Source: Pseudoalteromonas sp. MM1 (GTDB lineage: Bacteria > Pseudomonadota > Gammaproteobacteria > Enterobacterales > Alteromonadaceae). From it: a DNA stretch of 64,000 nt. Numbering within the stretch: the first letter of the stretch is position 1; each line of letters opens with the position of its first letter. The stretch covers positions 992,001 through 1,056,000 of the forward strand of contig NZ_AP027922.1 in NCBI RefSeq assembly GCF_030296835.1, given 5' to 3'. Positions 29,542 through 39,200 of the stretch are shown piece by piece. The position numbers were made by a program, and so were the translations under genes. The notes below the pieces were generated by a model. That model had not been told where the DNA came from and searched no databases. It worked only from the letters and a program-made list of their open reading frames with translations.

Positions 29542-31799
29542 AAAACAACAATACGTACTTTGACCTAAACCGCCGCCAATTTTTAAAAACCAGCGCAATA
29601 GGCGCATTAGTATTAGGTACTTATTTTGTAGGCAGTGCACCAAAAGCATTTGCTGGCGTGTTAGAACAACCCTCTGAGCAAGCAAAACGTGCCAACTTAT
29701 TTATAGCACTGCGCCCCGATGGCATGGTTGAAATAACCTGTCATCGCTCTGAAATGGGCCAACAAATTCGTACCGCCATAGCACAAATTGTGGCAGACGA
29801 AATGGAAGCTGCTTGGGATAAAGTAGTTGTTATTCAAGGTAAGGGCGACCCTAAATACGGGGATCAAAATACAGATGGATCGCGCAGTATTCGCTACAAC
29901 ATGCAGCGCCTACGCGAAATGGGTGCAAGCGTACGCTACATGATGCAGCACGCAGCTGCTAAATATTGGAACGTTGAGCCTCAAACCTGTACAGCTAATC
30001 AGCACGTGGTTACCCACAGCTCGGGTAAAACGCTTGCCTATAAAGATTTAATTGACCTAGCGCTTGGCATTACCCCGCCAGAATCAGACAAGTTAGCACT
30101 TAAAACACGTAAAGAATGGCGTTATATAAATACCGGTATGGCGCACATAGATTTAACCGATTTAGTAACCGGTAAAGCCACATTTGCTGCCGATGTACGT
30201 GAACCAAAAGCGCTGGTGGCTATGATTGAGCGCCCGCCGGTAGTAGGTGGTGTGGTTAAATCGTTTGATGTTAGCGCCGCTAAAGCAATTAATGGCGTAG
30301 TTGATGTTATTGAAATGCCTGTACCAAAAGGTGCGCCGCAATTTCAGCCAAAAGGCGGCATTGCTATTGTTGCTAAAAATACCTGGGCTGCATGGCAGGC
30401 GCGTAAAGCACTAAAAGTAGTGTGGGATGATGGTAAAAACGGCGATTATAATTCAGAAAACTTTAAAAAGTCGTTATTACAAACAGTGAGTGAGCCGCAG
30501 GCGCATGTGCGTGAAAAAGGCGATACCACCAGCGTACTGGCTAAATCGAGCAATAAGTTAGTAGCCGATTATTACGCGCCACATTTGGCTCAAGCACCCA
30601 TGGAGCCACCTTGCGCCACGGCAATGTACAATAAAGACCGCGTTGATATTTGGGCTGCAACGCAAAACCCGCAAGCCGATATGAAAACCGTAGCCGCACT
30701 ACTGGGTATGGACGAGAGTAAAATTAACGTACATGTCACCATGTTAGGTGGCGGGTTTGGGCGTAAATCAAAACCTGATTTTTCAGCAGAGGCCGCCTAC
30801 ATTTCAATGAAAGTAGGACAACCTATACGCGTACAATGGACGCGAGAGGATGATATTCAACACAGTTTTTATCATGCAGTATCGGCCCAACATATTGAAG
30901 CTTCACTCAATGAAAAAGGCAATATTGAGGCTTACTTACATCGCACGGCGTTTTCGCCAATTGTATCTACGTTTCAAGAAGGGGCAACATCGCCTGCAGG
31001 CTTTGAGCTGCGCTTAGGCTTTACTGATAACCCTATAAACTCACCTAACTTAAAGCTAGAAAATGGCGAAGCACCCGCTAAAACTAGGGTAGGTTGGATG
31101 CGCTCGGTATCAAATATATTTCATGCTTTTGCTATTCAGTCATTTATTGCTGAAGCTGCGCATAAAGCAGGGCGCGACCAAAAAGACTATTTACTCGAAA
31201 CCATAGGCCCTGATCGCATTTTAGATGTAACCGAGCAAAATGCCTCGTACGATAACTATGGCGCCGATAAAGACGTTTACCCATTAGATATTGGTAAATT
31301 ACGCCATGTTATTGAAAAGGTGGCTGAGATAAGTAAATGGGGCAGAAAGCTGCCAAAAGGTCGCGGATTAGGTATTGCAGCACACCGCAGCTTTTTAACC
31401 TATGTGGCTACTGTGGTAGAGGTAGAAGTTTCAGATGCTGGTGATTTAAACGTGATTAAATCGTGGGTAGCTATTGATGCAGGTACGGTTGTAAACACCG
31501 ATACCGTTAAAAACCAAACGCAAGGTGGCTCTATTTACGGTATTACCACTGCAATTAGCGATGGTATTACCTTTGATAAAGGCCGCGTGCAACAAAGTAA
31601 CTTTCATGATTACCGCGTACCGCGTATGAGCGATTCACCACTCGAGGTAGAAGTAGAAATAATACAAAGCGATGCGCCACCAGCAGGCGTAGGCGAGCCC
31701 GCAACACCGGTTTACGCCCCTGCATTATGTAACGCTATTTTTGCCGCTTGTGGTAAGCGTATTAGGCAGCTGCCTATAGGTAACCAATTAAAAGCGTAA
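29538..31799 (+). CDS. Molybdopterin-binding aldehyde/isoquinoline oxidoreductase large subunit (IorB-like)
   Basis: Molybdenum-cofactor subunit of the IorAB/aldehyde dehydrogenase type, 753 residues. A twin-arginine signal (NRRQFLK at about residues 11-17, followed by a hydrophobic stretch) predicts Tat export to the periplasm. Molybdenum cofactor regions include LGGGFGRK and the late [18 protein letters not shown] glutamate motif. The substrate is not known; aldehydes or N-heterocycles are both possible. No cytochrome c subunit follows, so the electron acceptor is encoded elsewhere. A terminator lies 25 bases downstream. Confidence 0.92.
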   Translation: MKNNNTYFDLNRRQFLKTSAIGALVLGTYFVGSAPKAFAGVLEQPSEQAKRANLFIALRPDGMVEITCHRSEMGQQIRTAIAQIVADEMEAAWDKVVVIQGKGDPKYGDQNTDGSRSIRYNMQRLREMGASVRYMMQHAAAKYWNVEPQTCTANQHVVTHSSGKTLAYKDLIDLALGITPPESDKLALKTRKEWRYINTGMAHIDLTDLVTGKATFAADVREPKALVAMIERPPVVGGVVKSFDVSAAKAINGVVDVIEMPVPKGAPQFQPKGGIAIVAKNTWAAWQARKALKVVWDDGKNGDYNSENFKKSLLQTVSEPQAHVREKGDTTSVLAKSSNKLVADYYAPHLAQAPMEPPCATAMYNKDRVDIWAATQNPQADMKTVAALLGMDESKINVHVTMLGGGFGRKSKPDFSAEAAYISMKVGQPIRVQWTREDDIQHSFYHAVSAQHIEASLNEKGNIEAYLHRTAFSPIVSTFQEGATSPAGFELRLGFTDNPINSPNLKLENGEAPAKTRVGWMRSVSNIFHAFAIQSFIAEAAHKAGRDQKDYLLETIGPDRILDVTEQNASYDNYGADKDVYPLDIGKLRHVIEKVAEISKWGRKLPKGRGLGIAAHRSFLTYVATVVEVEVSDAGDLNVIKSWVAIDAGTVVNTDTVKNQTQGGSIYGITTAISDGITFDKGRVQQSNFHDYRVPRMSDSPLEVEVEIIQSDAPPAGVGEPATPVYAPALCNAIFAACGKRIRQLPIGNQLKA

Positions 31800-31825
31800 A
31801 TAACGTCCTTTTTTAACCGTAAAAC

Positions 31826-31853
31826 AAAAAAACCGCCAAATGGCGGTTTTTTT
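31826..31853. terminator. Bidirectional terminator
   Basis: AACCGCC (31831-31837) with GGCGGTT (31842-31848) around AAAT, flanked by an A-run and a T-run. It separates the IorAB-like operon from the convergent csbD-like gene and can serve both. Confidence 0.88.
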
Positions 31854-31865
31854 AGAAGTTAACGA

Positions 31866-32063
31866 TTAGTGCGTTTTTTCAAACTCATCTACTTCACGCT
31901 CTGCTTCTTCTTTAGATTTACCGTACTGCTGCTGGATTTTACCCACTAGCTCTGTACGGCTACCTTCAATTTTGTCTAAATCGTCGTCAGTAAGATCACC
32001 CCATTTTTGTTGCGCCTTACCTTTAAGTTCGTTCCAATTACCTTTCATACGATCGCTGTTCAT
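31866..32063 (-). CDS. CsbD family stress-response protein
   Basis: A 65-residue hydrophilic protein of the CsbD family, with MKGNWNELKGKAQQKWG near the N-terminus and the KIEGSR element; these are abundant, poorly understood general-stress proteins. An AAGGAGA ribosome-binding site is six bases upstream. Single gene, convergent with the molybdenum hydroxylase genes. The upstream gap to hrpB (32064-32335) is AT-rich with no other feature seen. Confidence 0.92.
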   Translation of the reverse strand: MNSDRMKGNWNELKGKAQQKWGDLTDDDLDKIEGSRTELVGKIQQQYGKSKEEAEREVDEFEKTH

Positions 32064-32335
32064 AAGTTTCTCCTTACTTAGATTTAATTAACGTTCACTA
32101 TAAAAGGAGCAAGGCGTGTACCAATCAGTTAAATTTAAATTTTGTATTTATAATCATAGTGTTATTTTTTATTGGCGCAGTAGTGATTAATATAGCGCGC
32201 ATGTTCTTAAAAAATGTACAGAGTGGTTTGTAATTATTTCTGATTATGATGCCCTTTATAACCACACAGCTTTAGCGGCGCGTTTATTTTTGGTTTTTGT
32301 TACAATGCGTGCAAAGCAATTTTTGGTAAATAGCA

Positions 32336-34762
32336 GTGCTGCCGGTTCAAAACATATATCAACAACTCGTAACTACATTACAAAGTAACCCTATAACGTT
32401 ATTACAAGCACCGCCTGGTGCAGGTAAATCAACATGGTTGCCGCTACAGCTTATGCGCGACGGCCATTTTAAGCGTATTGTAATGCTGGAGCCGCGCCGC
32501 TTAGCGGCACGTAATATTGCCAATTACCTAGCGCAGTGCCAAAACGAAAATGTGGGGCAAAGCGTTGGCCTTCGTGTACGCGGTGAGAGCAAAGTAAGTA
32601 GCAATACGCGCCTTGAAATAGTTACAGAGGGCATGCTTACTCGCATGCTACAAAACGATCCAGAACTTAGCGACATTGATTTACTGATATTTGATGAGTT
32701 TCATGAACGCTCAATTGCAGCCGATACCTCACTGGCCTTTGCTTTAGAGACCCAAAGTGCACTGCGTGACGATTTAACCATACTACTTATGTCGGCGACC
32801 CTTGATACCGAGCGCTATACGCAATTTTTTGATTGCCCCGTTATTCAATCAAGTGGGAGAAGCTACCCCATAGACGAAATTTATATACCCATAAAAGATG
32901 AAAGCCGCTGGCTTGATGCTATTTCCGCTTTAATAAAACAAGCACTAAACGAGCAAAGCGGCAGTGCGTTGGTGTTTTTACCTGGGCAATTTGAAATATT
33001 ACGTGTGCAGCAAGCGCTTAATGATTTGCCAGGTAACTGCCTAGTTGCCACGTTATTTGGCGAGCAAGATAAAGCCAATCAGCAAGCGGCGATTGCTCCT
33101 GCGCCTAAGGGAATGCGCAAAATAGTGCTTACCACCAATATAGCCGAAACCAGCTTAACCATTGAAGGCATTCGCATTGTTATTGATAGTGGTAAACGCC
33201 GCGCTGCAACGTTTAACTTAAAAACAGGCGTAACGGAGCTTACAACACAAAGTATATCGCGTTCCTCTGCCGTGCAGCGAGCAGGGCGAGCCGGAAGAAT
33301 AGAACCCGGTGTGGTTTACAGGCTTGGCTCAAAGCAAACCTTTGAGCGACGCAATAGCCACGATAACCCCGAAATACTCACCTCAGACATAAGCCAACTT
33401 ATGCTTGAAGCAAAACAGTGGGGCGCAAATATTAGCGAACTCACCTTGCTTGATACGCCAACAGCGCAGCAATGCACACAAGCAATGAGCTTACTAACTA
33501 TGCTTGAAGCTATCGACGCCAAAGGCAAGCTAACCAAGCTGGGCAGCAACATGCTGGGTTTTGGGGCGGATATTCGCTTAGCACATATGCTGTTAAAAGC
33601 GCAGGCGCTTGAGACTGAACTCCCTGGTATTTATCGCTTAGCACTTTATTTAGTGGCGCTGCTTGAGAGCAGAATAAACAGCGCCAACGAGCTAAGTCTG
33701 GCGCTTCATAGCCAACAGCAAAGGCCACACCCAGTATTTAAACAGCAGTTAAAATATTGGCAAAGCCGCTTAAAAGTAACCGACAGTAACAGCGAGCTAA
33801 ACACCGAGTATTTAGGTTTGCTGGTGGCATTAGCTTACCCCGACCGCATTGCAAAAAAACGCGGCAATGGCTACTTACTTGCCAATGGTGCGGGCGCTGA
33901 TTTAAACCCCGATTACTGGCATAACGATGACTACCTTGCTATTACTACCATGGGCGGCCATAAAGGCACACGTATATTTGCAGCGACAGCGCTTAGCCCA
34001 TTTGAGCTACAAGAGTACTTACCGCATTTATTTACTACGCTCACCCGCTGTGAGTTTGATGAAAAAACCGCGCGCTTTATCCACCAAGACGAAGTAAAGC
34101 TCGGTGCTATTACCCTTACAAGCCAACCAAGCAAACAAAAGCTTGATAAAACCGAGCGCGCTAAAGCGTGGCTTAATTTATTTACTAAACACGGCTTTGC
34201 ATTATTTAATGAACAACCCGACGCGCAGCAATTATTAATACGCATGAGTTTAGCCAGTCAATTTATGCCCGATACCTTTCCGGCAATAAGCGAGCAGCAA
34301 CTTATCGAAACAGCTGATAATTGGTTGGGCGTATATTTACAAGATATAAAAACACTCGACCAGCTTAAAAAGTTTAACTACTTTGAAGCACTGCAAAATT
34401 GTTTTGACTGGCCACAGCAAACAGCCCTAAAAACACTGTTACCGCTTAGGTTAACGGTACCGAGTGGCTCAAATATAAAAATTAATTACCAGCTAGATGG
34501 CCCCGCAAAGTTAAGCGTGCGCATGCAAGAAGTGTATGGTTTAACCAGTACGCCTATGCTTGCTAATGGAAAGCTGCCACTGCTTATGGAATTACTATCG
34601 CCAGGTAAGCGCTCATTACAGCTTACGCAAGATCTTGCGCACTTTTGGGCGAGCAGTTATCGCGATGTACAAAAAGAAATGAAGGGGCGTTACCCTAAAC
34701 ATTTTTGGCCGGACGACCCAGCCAACAGCGTGGCAACGAACAGAGTAAAAAGCAAAATGTAG
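32336..34762 (+). CDS. hrpB: ATP-dependent helicase HrpB
   Basis: DEAH-type RNA helicase of the HrpA/HrpB group. In the 808 residues, Walker A APPGAGKST is at about residues 24-32, DEFH in the motif II position, SAT in motif III and QRAGRAGR in motif VI, followed by the HrpB C-terminal domain. The start is GTG at 32336 with no strong ribosome-binding site; the next residues match the family N-terminus so nothing upstream is needed. The precise cellular RNA target is not known. Confidence 0.94.
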   Translation: MLPVQNIYQQLVTTLQSNPITLLQAPPGAGKSTWLPLQLMRDGHFKRIVMLEPRRLAARNIANYLAQCQNENVGQSVGLRVRGESKVSSNTRLEIVTEGMLTRMLQNDPELSDIDLLIFDEFHERSIAADTSLAFALETQSALRDDLTILLMSATLDTERYTQFFDCPVIQSSGRSYPIDEIYIPIKDESRWLDAISALIKQALNEQSGSALVFLPGQFEILRVQQALNDLPGNCLVATLFGEQDKANQQAAIAPAPKGMRKIVLTTNIAETSLTIEGIRIVIDSGKRRAATFNLKTGVTELTTQSISRSSAVQRAGRAGRIEPGVVYRLGSKQTFERRNSHDNPEILTSDISQLMLEAKQWGANISELTLLDTPTAQQCTQAMSLLTMLEAIDAKGKLTKLGSNMLGFGADIRLAHMLLKAQALETELPGIYRLALYLVALLESRINSANELSLALHSQQQRPHPVFKQQLKYWQSRLKVTDSNSELNTEYLGLLVALAYPDRIAKKRGNGYLLANGAGADLNPDYWHNDDYLAITTMGGHKGTRIFAATALSPFELQEYLPHLFTTLTRCEFDEKTARFIHQDEVKLGAITLTSQPSKQKLDKTERAKAWLNLFTKHGFALFNEQPDAQQLLIRMSLASQFMPDTFPAISEQQLIETADNWLGVYLQDIKTLDQLKKFNYFEALQNCFDWPQQTALKTLLPLRLTVPSGSNIKINYQLDGPAKLSVRMQEVYGLTSTPMLANGKLPLLMELLSPGKRSLQLTQDLAHFWASSYRDVQKEMKGRYPKHFWPDDPANSVATNRVKSKM

Positions 34763-34849
34763 GTGTTAGCTACGTAACGTTATTTGTTTGATTATTGAAC
34801 TTACTCAGGTAATGTACCTATAAAATACTTTTAGCTACAGGGATAGTCA

Positions 34850-35314
34850 ATGAGGTTACTTTTAACATTAAGTTTGGTATTGGTTGCTAGCTTTTCAGTC
34901 CGAGCCGAAGAGCCATTTGATTTAAAAGCATTTGCACAGCACTACTATAAAGCCATGACCGCCACGCAAGCCCCAAACGCCGATACCAAAGAGCTTGAAG
35001 CTTACCTTAGCTTATTAACAGACGACGTTGGCAGTCAGCACATACCGTATCAAATAGATGACTCTCGCACAGCTAATGGCAAAGAGCTAATGCGCAAGGG
35101 CATGAGTTTTTATTTAGGCGCGCATACCCACTATGAAAGTGAGCTACTTAACACCTTTATATTTAACGATAGCGGTTTTGCGATTCGTTATAAAAATCAT
35201 GCTAAAGGCATTCATCCACAAAGCAAACAACCACTAGAGTATACCTCAGTAATGATGGAAGTAATTGAGGTTGAAAATGGTAAAGTGGCGATGATCCGCA
35301 AATACCACGAATAA
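34850..35314 (+). CDS. Exported SnoaL/NTF2-like domain protein
   Basis: A 154-residue protein with a signal peptide (about 1-19, ending VRAEE) and a compact cone-like alpha-beta domain typical of the SnoaL/NTF2 fold: FAQHYYKAM at the start, GKELMRKGMSFYL in the middle and VMMEVIEVENGKVAMIRKY at the end. Such domains bind small hydrophobic ligands or catalyse simple isomerisations; no specific activity can be assigned. Confidence 0.75.
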   Translation: MRLLLTLSLVLVASFSVRAEEPFDLKAFAQHYYKAMTATQAPNADTKELEAYLSLLTDDVGSQHIPYQIDDSRTANGKELMRKGMSFYLGAHTHYESELLNTFIFNDSGFAIRYKNHAKGIHPQSKQPLEYTSVMMEVIEVENGKVAMIRKYHE

Positions 35315-35323
35315 CTTTATTGG

Positions 35324-35539
35324 TTAAACCTCTTTGCCACCGTGTTGCTCGGCTAAGTCATCAAGCTCGGCAGAGGTGTAATCAAACCCGCTTTCATCAT
35401 ACTCGTAAGTGACTTTTACACTGTCGCCACCATTAAATAGGCGAGTTTTAACTTGGTTTACGGGCCAATCTTTAAGTACATGCACAAAACGGTTGGCAAC
35501 TTGCGAGGATTCAAAACGGTAGCGAATTTCTGTTTTCAT
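35324..35539 (-). CDS. Conserved small hypothetical protein
   Basis: A 71-residue cytoplasmic protein predicted to form a small alpha-beta unit: IRYRFESSQVANRFVHVL, then VKTRLFNGGDSVKVTYEYD, then an acidic C-terminus. No function is known to me. It is convergent with the SnoaL-like gene, separated by 9 bases. Confidence 0.65.
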   Translation of the reverse strand: MKTEIRYRFESSQVANRFVHVLKDWPVNQVKTRLFNGGDSVKVTYEYDESGFDYTSAELDDLAEQHGGKEV

Positions 35540-36024
35540 AAAAAGGCTCTGTCATTGTATGGCTTAGCTAAAAGTGAGTAGTAAAATTACACTATTCAAT
35601 GCATTACCACCTCTCATAGTCGTTATTATACCTTTAATCTACACCCTGATATAAGCCTCTAAAACAGTAAGTGAAGCAAAAAACTACACCTGCAAGCTAT
35701 AAATGATGCGTTTTTAAAATAAATAATAATTATTACAAATAACCTTATTATCTAAAAAATTGATTTGATACTTTTTCACAAAATGTGCGTATTTAGTATT
35801 AAATTGAAGTAACCCGCCTTGAAAATATTTATCTTCCGCCCTTTTCTCTGTTGTTTAAGTTATTGTAATTAAGTTGTTTTATAGATTTTTAAATTTAAAT
35901 GTTTAATTTTTCACCAGCCAATTTAAATGCTGTTTATTCATGTTAAGAATTATTTTTGTTAGAGGTTTTTTATTCTAAAAATTGAAATTCTTTTAAAAAT
36001 AAAACAATAAATATACATTTTGTG
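35540..36024. other. AT-rich gene-free region upstream of the DUF4856 gene
   Basis: About 485 bases of very AT-rich sequence without an ORF worth calling on either strand. Several short inverted A/T tracts occur but none has a stem stable enough to support. The promoter and Fur-like site at its right edge are listed separately. Confidence 0.5.
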
Positions 36025-36084
36025 TTGATTGTTAGTTATTTGTAATTAGAATAGTCGATATTACAAATAAGAATGATTCACATA
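36025..36084 (+). promoter_or_regulatory. Sigma70-type promoter with Fur-box-like operator
   Basis: TTGATT (36025-36030), a 16-base spacer and TAGAAT (36047-36052) form a promoter. AATAAGAATGATTCACAT (about 36066-36084), just downstream, resembles gammaproteobacterial Fur sites of the AATGATAATGATTCTCAT kind and would cover the start of transcription. The operon behind it (TonB receptor, imelysin-like protein) is of a type usually iron-controlled. Confidence 0.5.
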
Positions 36085-36101
36085 CAATATTAGGATTCAA
36101 T

Positions 36102-37832
36102 ATGAATTTGCGTAAATCTCTCCTTGCTAGTGCAGTAATTACTGCAACTTTGGGTTTAACTGCATGTGGCGGCTCTAGCTCCAACGATAGCGATGAAACA
36201 CCGACCACTCCAACAGTGACTAATTCGGCACCTACCGCAATTAGCTTATCAACAGCAGCTGTAACAGAAGATGTAGTTGGTGCAGTAGTAGGTACTTTAA
36301 GTGCCACCGATGACGATGCTACGGGTATGGTATTTACGCTATCAGATGATGAGCAGTATTTTGAAATTAACGACAGCAACGAATTAACGCTTAAAAGCAC
36401 ATTAGCGCTTAATGCTGAGCAAGTAGAAACCGTAGACGTAACAGTCACCGCAACCGATGCGGGTGAGTTAAGCTTTACGCAAACATTAAGCGTATCTGTA
36501 ACAGATATTGAAGCGCAAGATGGCGTAAATGTTTACGAATTTGCTTCAACAGTAGATGCGAGTAATTCGGCTGTAAGTTACACAGGACAAGTGGCTCGCC
36601 ATGCGCTTTCGGCGCAAATTAAAGCCTACATAGGTTTATTAGATGTAGATTACATCGAAAGTGAAGGCTTGACAGGCGATGCTGTAAAAGCGCAGCTAAT
36701 GGCGTATTGGAGTGATTACGAAGCCGTAAAAGATAATAGCTTTTTGTTTGTTGATGGCAGCACAACGCTACAGCAATCATTTGCTGAAATTTCAAGTTCA
36801 GGTAAATCGTTAACGGGTAAAGTTGCCGGTAACGACGCATCAAAAATGGAAGAAGACTGGCTAACAGAAGGCACATTTGAAGGGTGGAGTGACTTTGGTA
36901 CTCAAGCTAAAACACCTGAAGGCCTTATTTTTCATTACTTTGATTTATTAGCAGCTAATGTAGATGCAATAGCAAGCGGCACACAATCTGAAGATGTAAA
37001 CGGTAACGACATTACAGCGGCTTATATTACAACAAGTGGCCTAGATTTAAATCAGCTTATTCAAAAACACACATTAGGTGCGTTAATGTTCTCGCAAGGT
37101 ACAGATGACTACCTAGACGACGGGCTTGAAGAAGATAACACCGATGCAGCAGCCGCTGGCAACAATTACAGCACTTTAGAGCATCAATATGATGAAGGTT
37201 TTGGTTACTTTGGTGCTGCTCGTCATTACTTAGAGTATAGCGACGACGCTATTTCGGATGGTAGTGCAAACGCAGATGTTGATGGCGATGGAAAAATAGA
37301 TTTAGCCAGTGAGTACAACTGGGGTAATTCAGTAAATGCCGCTAAACGTGATAACGGTGCAACAGTTGCGACTGACTTTAGCAGCGCAGCAATGACGGCG
37401 TTTATCGCTGGTCGTAAAATTATTAACGATGCAGCACCAAGCGCATTAACTAATGAGCAAAAAACGCAGTTATTAGCACAACGCGATATTGCTGTTGCTA
37501 ATTGGGAAAATGCAATTGCAGCGACTGTTGTTCATTACATTAACGATACATTAGCTGACGTCGATACAGTGCAAGGTACAGAGGCAAGCGCTGAAGATTT
37601 TGCTAACTTAGCTAAGCACTTTAGTGAAATGAAAGGTTTTGCACTGAACTTTCAATTTAACCCATTTTCACCTTTTTACAGCGACGATAACGCAGGTAAA
37701 TTTGCCGAGCTACATACGTTACTAGGTGAGGCGCCACAGTTAACAGATGCCTACAAAGCACAGTTAGTTGAAGCGCGTGATTTGATGCAGCAAGTATACG
37801 GCTTTGATGCTCAAAACGTTGAAAACTGGTAA
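36102..37832 (+). CDS. DUF4856 lipoprotein with N-terminal cadherin-like domain
   Basis: A 576-residue predicted lipoprotein, lipobox Cys22 followed by a Ser/Asn/Asp-rich linker, then a cadherin-like domain (about 40-145, with SATDDDATG and VTVTATDAGEL) and the DUF4856 domain (about 150-575, with QLIQKHTLGALMFSQG and YDEGFGYFGAARHYLE). DUF4856 proteins recur beside imelysin-like and TonB-receptor genes and are likely surface or periplasmic partners in metal acquisition. A calcium-like DVDGDGKID segment sits near residue 400. First gene of the cluster, behind a Fur-like site. Confidence 0.85.
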   Translation: MNLRKSLLASAVITATLGLTACGGSSSNDSDETPTTPTVTNSAPTAISLSTAAVTEDVVGAVVGTLSATDDDATGMVFTLSDDEQYFEINDSNELTLKSTLALNAEQVETVDVTVTATDAGELSFTQTLSVSVTDIEAQDGVNVYEFASTVDASNSAVSYTGQVARHALSAQIKAYIGLLDVDYIESEGLTGDAVKAQLMAYWSDYEAVKDNSFLFVDGSTTLQQSFAEISSSGKSLTGKVAGNDASKMEEDWLTEGTFEGWSDFGTQAKTPEGLIFHYFDLLAANVDAIASGTQSEDVNGNDITAAYITTSGLDLNQLIQKHTLGALMFSQGTDDYLDDGLEEDNTDAAAAGNNYSTLEHQYDEGFGYFGAARHYLEYSDDAISDGSANADVDGDGKIDLASEYNWGNSVNAAKRDNGATVATDFSSAAMTAFIAGRKIINDAAPSALTNEQKTQLLAQRDIAVANWENAIAATVVHYINDTLADVDTVQGTEASAEDFANLAKHFSEMKGFALNFQFNPFSPFYSDDNAGKFAELHTLLGEAPQLTDAYKAQLVEARDLMQQVYGFDAQNVENW

Positions 37833-37856
37833 TTACCACCTGTTTTAGCACCAAGG

Positions 37857-37882
37857 AAGGTCAGCCCACGGGCTGGCCTTTT
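37857..37882 (+). terminator. Hairpin in the DUF4856-imelysin gap (possible attenuator)
   Basis: An 11-base arm AAGGTCAGCCC (37857-37867) pairs with GGGCTGGCCTT (37870-37880, one T-G pair) and is followed by only TTTT before G, so termination may be partial. This would favour the first gene over the rest of the operon, or protect its 3' end. Confidence 0.55.
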
Positions 37883-37917
37883 GCCGTTTAATTTTCGAAG
37901 TTTTTAGGGTTGAAATA

Positions 37918-39192
37918 ATGATCAATTATGCAAAAAAAGGGGTCGTAGTTGCAGCTGCTGTTTTAACACTTAGTGGTTGTGGTGAAAGTAGCTCAAGTAG
38001 CACAGGCAGTGATTTTCAAGGTAGTGATAGCGGGCAAACTACTACGCCTGTGGTGACAGAGTTTGATGAAGCACAACTGGTTGCTAACTTAGTGGACAAT
38101 GTAATAACACCTACGTTTGTTTTGTTTAATCAACAAGCACAACTACAAACGCAAGCAGTAGCCAATTACTGTCAAGCCGAATTGCAAAGCGTCCAAGAAA
38201 GCTCTGATGAGGCCATAGCGCTGCGTACTCAGGCACAACAAGCATGGCTTGATACCATGGCTGGTTGGCAACAAGCCGAGATGATGCAAATGGGGCCATT
38301 ACTCGATAACTCTAGCCAATTGCGTAATCAAATATATTCTTGGCCTACGTTTAGCCGTTGTGGAATAGACCAAGATGTAGTGTATAACCAAGATGGCGTT
38401 ATAAACCAAGATCAAAATCGCCCGTATGACATTAATGAAAGAACAGCAACTCGCCGTGGCTTATTTGCACTTCAGCATGTGTTGTTTAACGAGCAATTAG
38501 ATCATCACTGTAGTGTTGCTAACGAGGCATTGGCAGATTGGAATAACCGCACAGATTTAGCGCGTCGCCAGGCCCGTTGTGAGTTTGCGGTGGTGGCAAG
38601 TGAAGATGTTTTAAATTCGTCAGCGCAATTATTACAAGCTTGGCAAGGTGATAATGGTTTTGCGAATGAATTAAAAAATACAGGGACGAGTGGGGCGCGT
38701 TTTAGCACAACTCATGAAGCGCTTAATCATATTAGCGATGCGTTGTTTTATATCGACACACTAGTAAAAGATAAAAAATTAGCAGAGCCAATTGGTATTT
38801 TTTCAAACTCATGTGGCACATCGGCGTGTCCGGAAGATGTAGAAAGTGTTGATGCTAAAAGCTCTTTAGACAATATACGTAACAATTTAACCGCATTTGA
38901 AGCATTAATAATAGGTAACTTAGCGGGCGAAAGCGCTGGTACTGGTTTTGATGACTTTTTAGATGCAGAGCAGGCAGAAGCCACCAAAGCACGCTTAGTT
39001 GATGGGATTGCAGCTCTTAAGGCTACCTTAAATAGTATCGACAGCTCGCTTAGCGAGCTGTTAATTGATAACGAGCAACAAGTGCGCGATATACATGGCG
39101 AGGTAAAAGTGCTTACTGATGAACTAAAAAATGATTTCATCAATGAGTTAGCACTTGAACTACCCACCACTTCTGCAGGCGACAACGACTAA
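37918..39192 (+). CDS. Imelysin-like (peptidase M75 family) lipoprotein
   Basis: A 424-residue predicted lipoprotein (lipobox Cys21, then a Ser/Gly/Thr-rich linker) of the imelysin family, relatives of which include iron-regulated IrpA proteins and the EfeO iron-binding component. The helical core begins near residue 55 (VITPTFVLF). The family's GLPALEYLLF-type motif appears as GLFALQHVLF (181-190), with Gln where Glu is usual, so a different metal-binding mode is possible. Next to a TonB receptor, an iron- or haem-handling role is likely; peptidase activity is not implied. Confidence 0.85.
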   Translation: MINYAKKGVVVAAAVLTLSGCGESSSSSTGSDFQGSDSGQTTTPVVTEFDEAQLVANLVDNVITPTFVLFNQQAQLQTQAVANYCQAELQSVQESSDEAIALRTQAQQAWLDTMAGWQQAEMMQMGPLLDNSSQLRNQIYSWPTFSRCGIDQDVVYNQDGVINQDQNRPYDINERTATRRGLFALQHVLFNEQLDHHCSVANEALADWNNRTDLARRQARCEFAVVASEDVLNSSAQLLQAWQGDNGFANELKNTGTSGARFSTTHEALNHISDALFYIDTLVKDKKLAEPIGIFSNSCGTSACPEDVESVDAKSSLDNIRNNLTAFEALIIGNLAGESAGTGFDDFLDAEQAEATKARLVDGIAALKATLNSIDSSLSELLIDNEQQVRDIHGEVKVLTDELKNDFINELALELPTTSAGDND

Positions 39193-39200
39193 GGGCAACA

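Noticed and set aside
32881..34245. Minus-strand ORFs inside hrpB
   Set aside because: Shadow frames of a long, well-conserved helicase gene.
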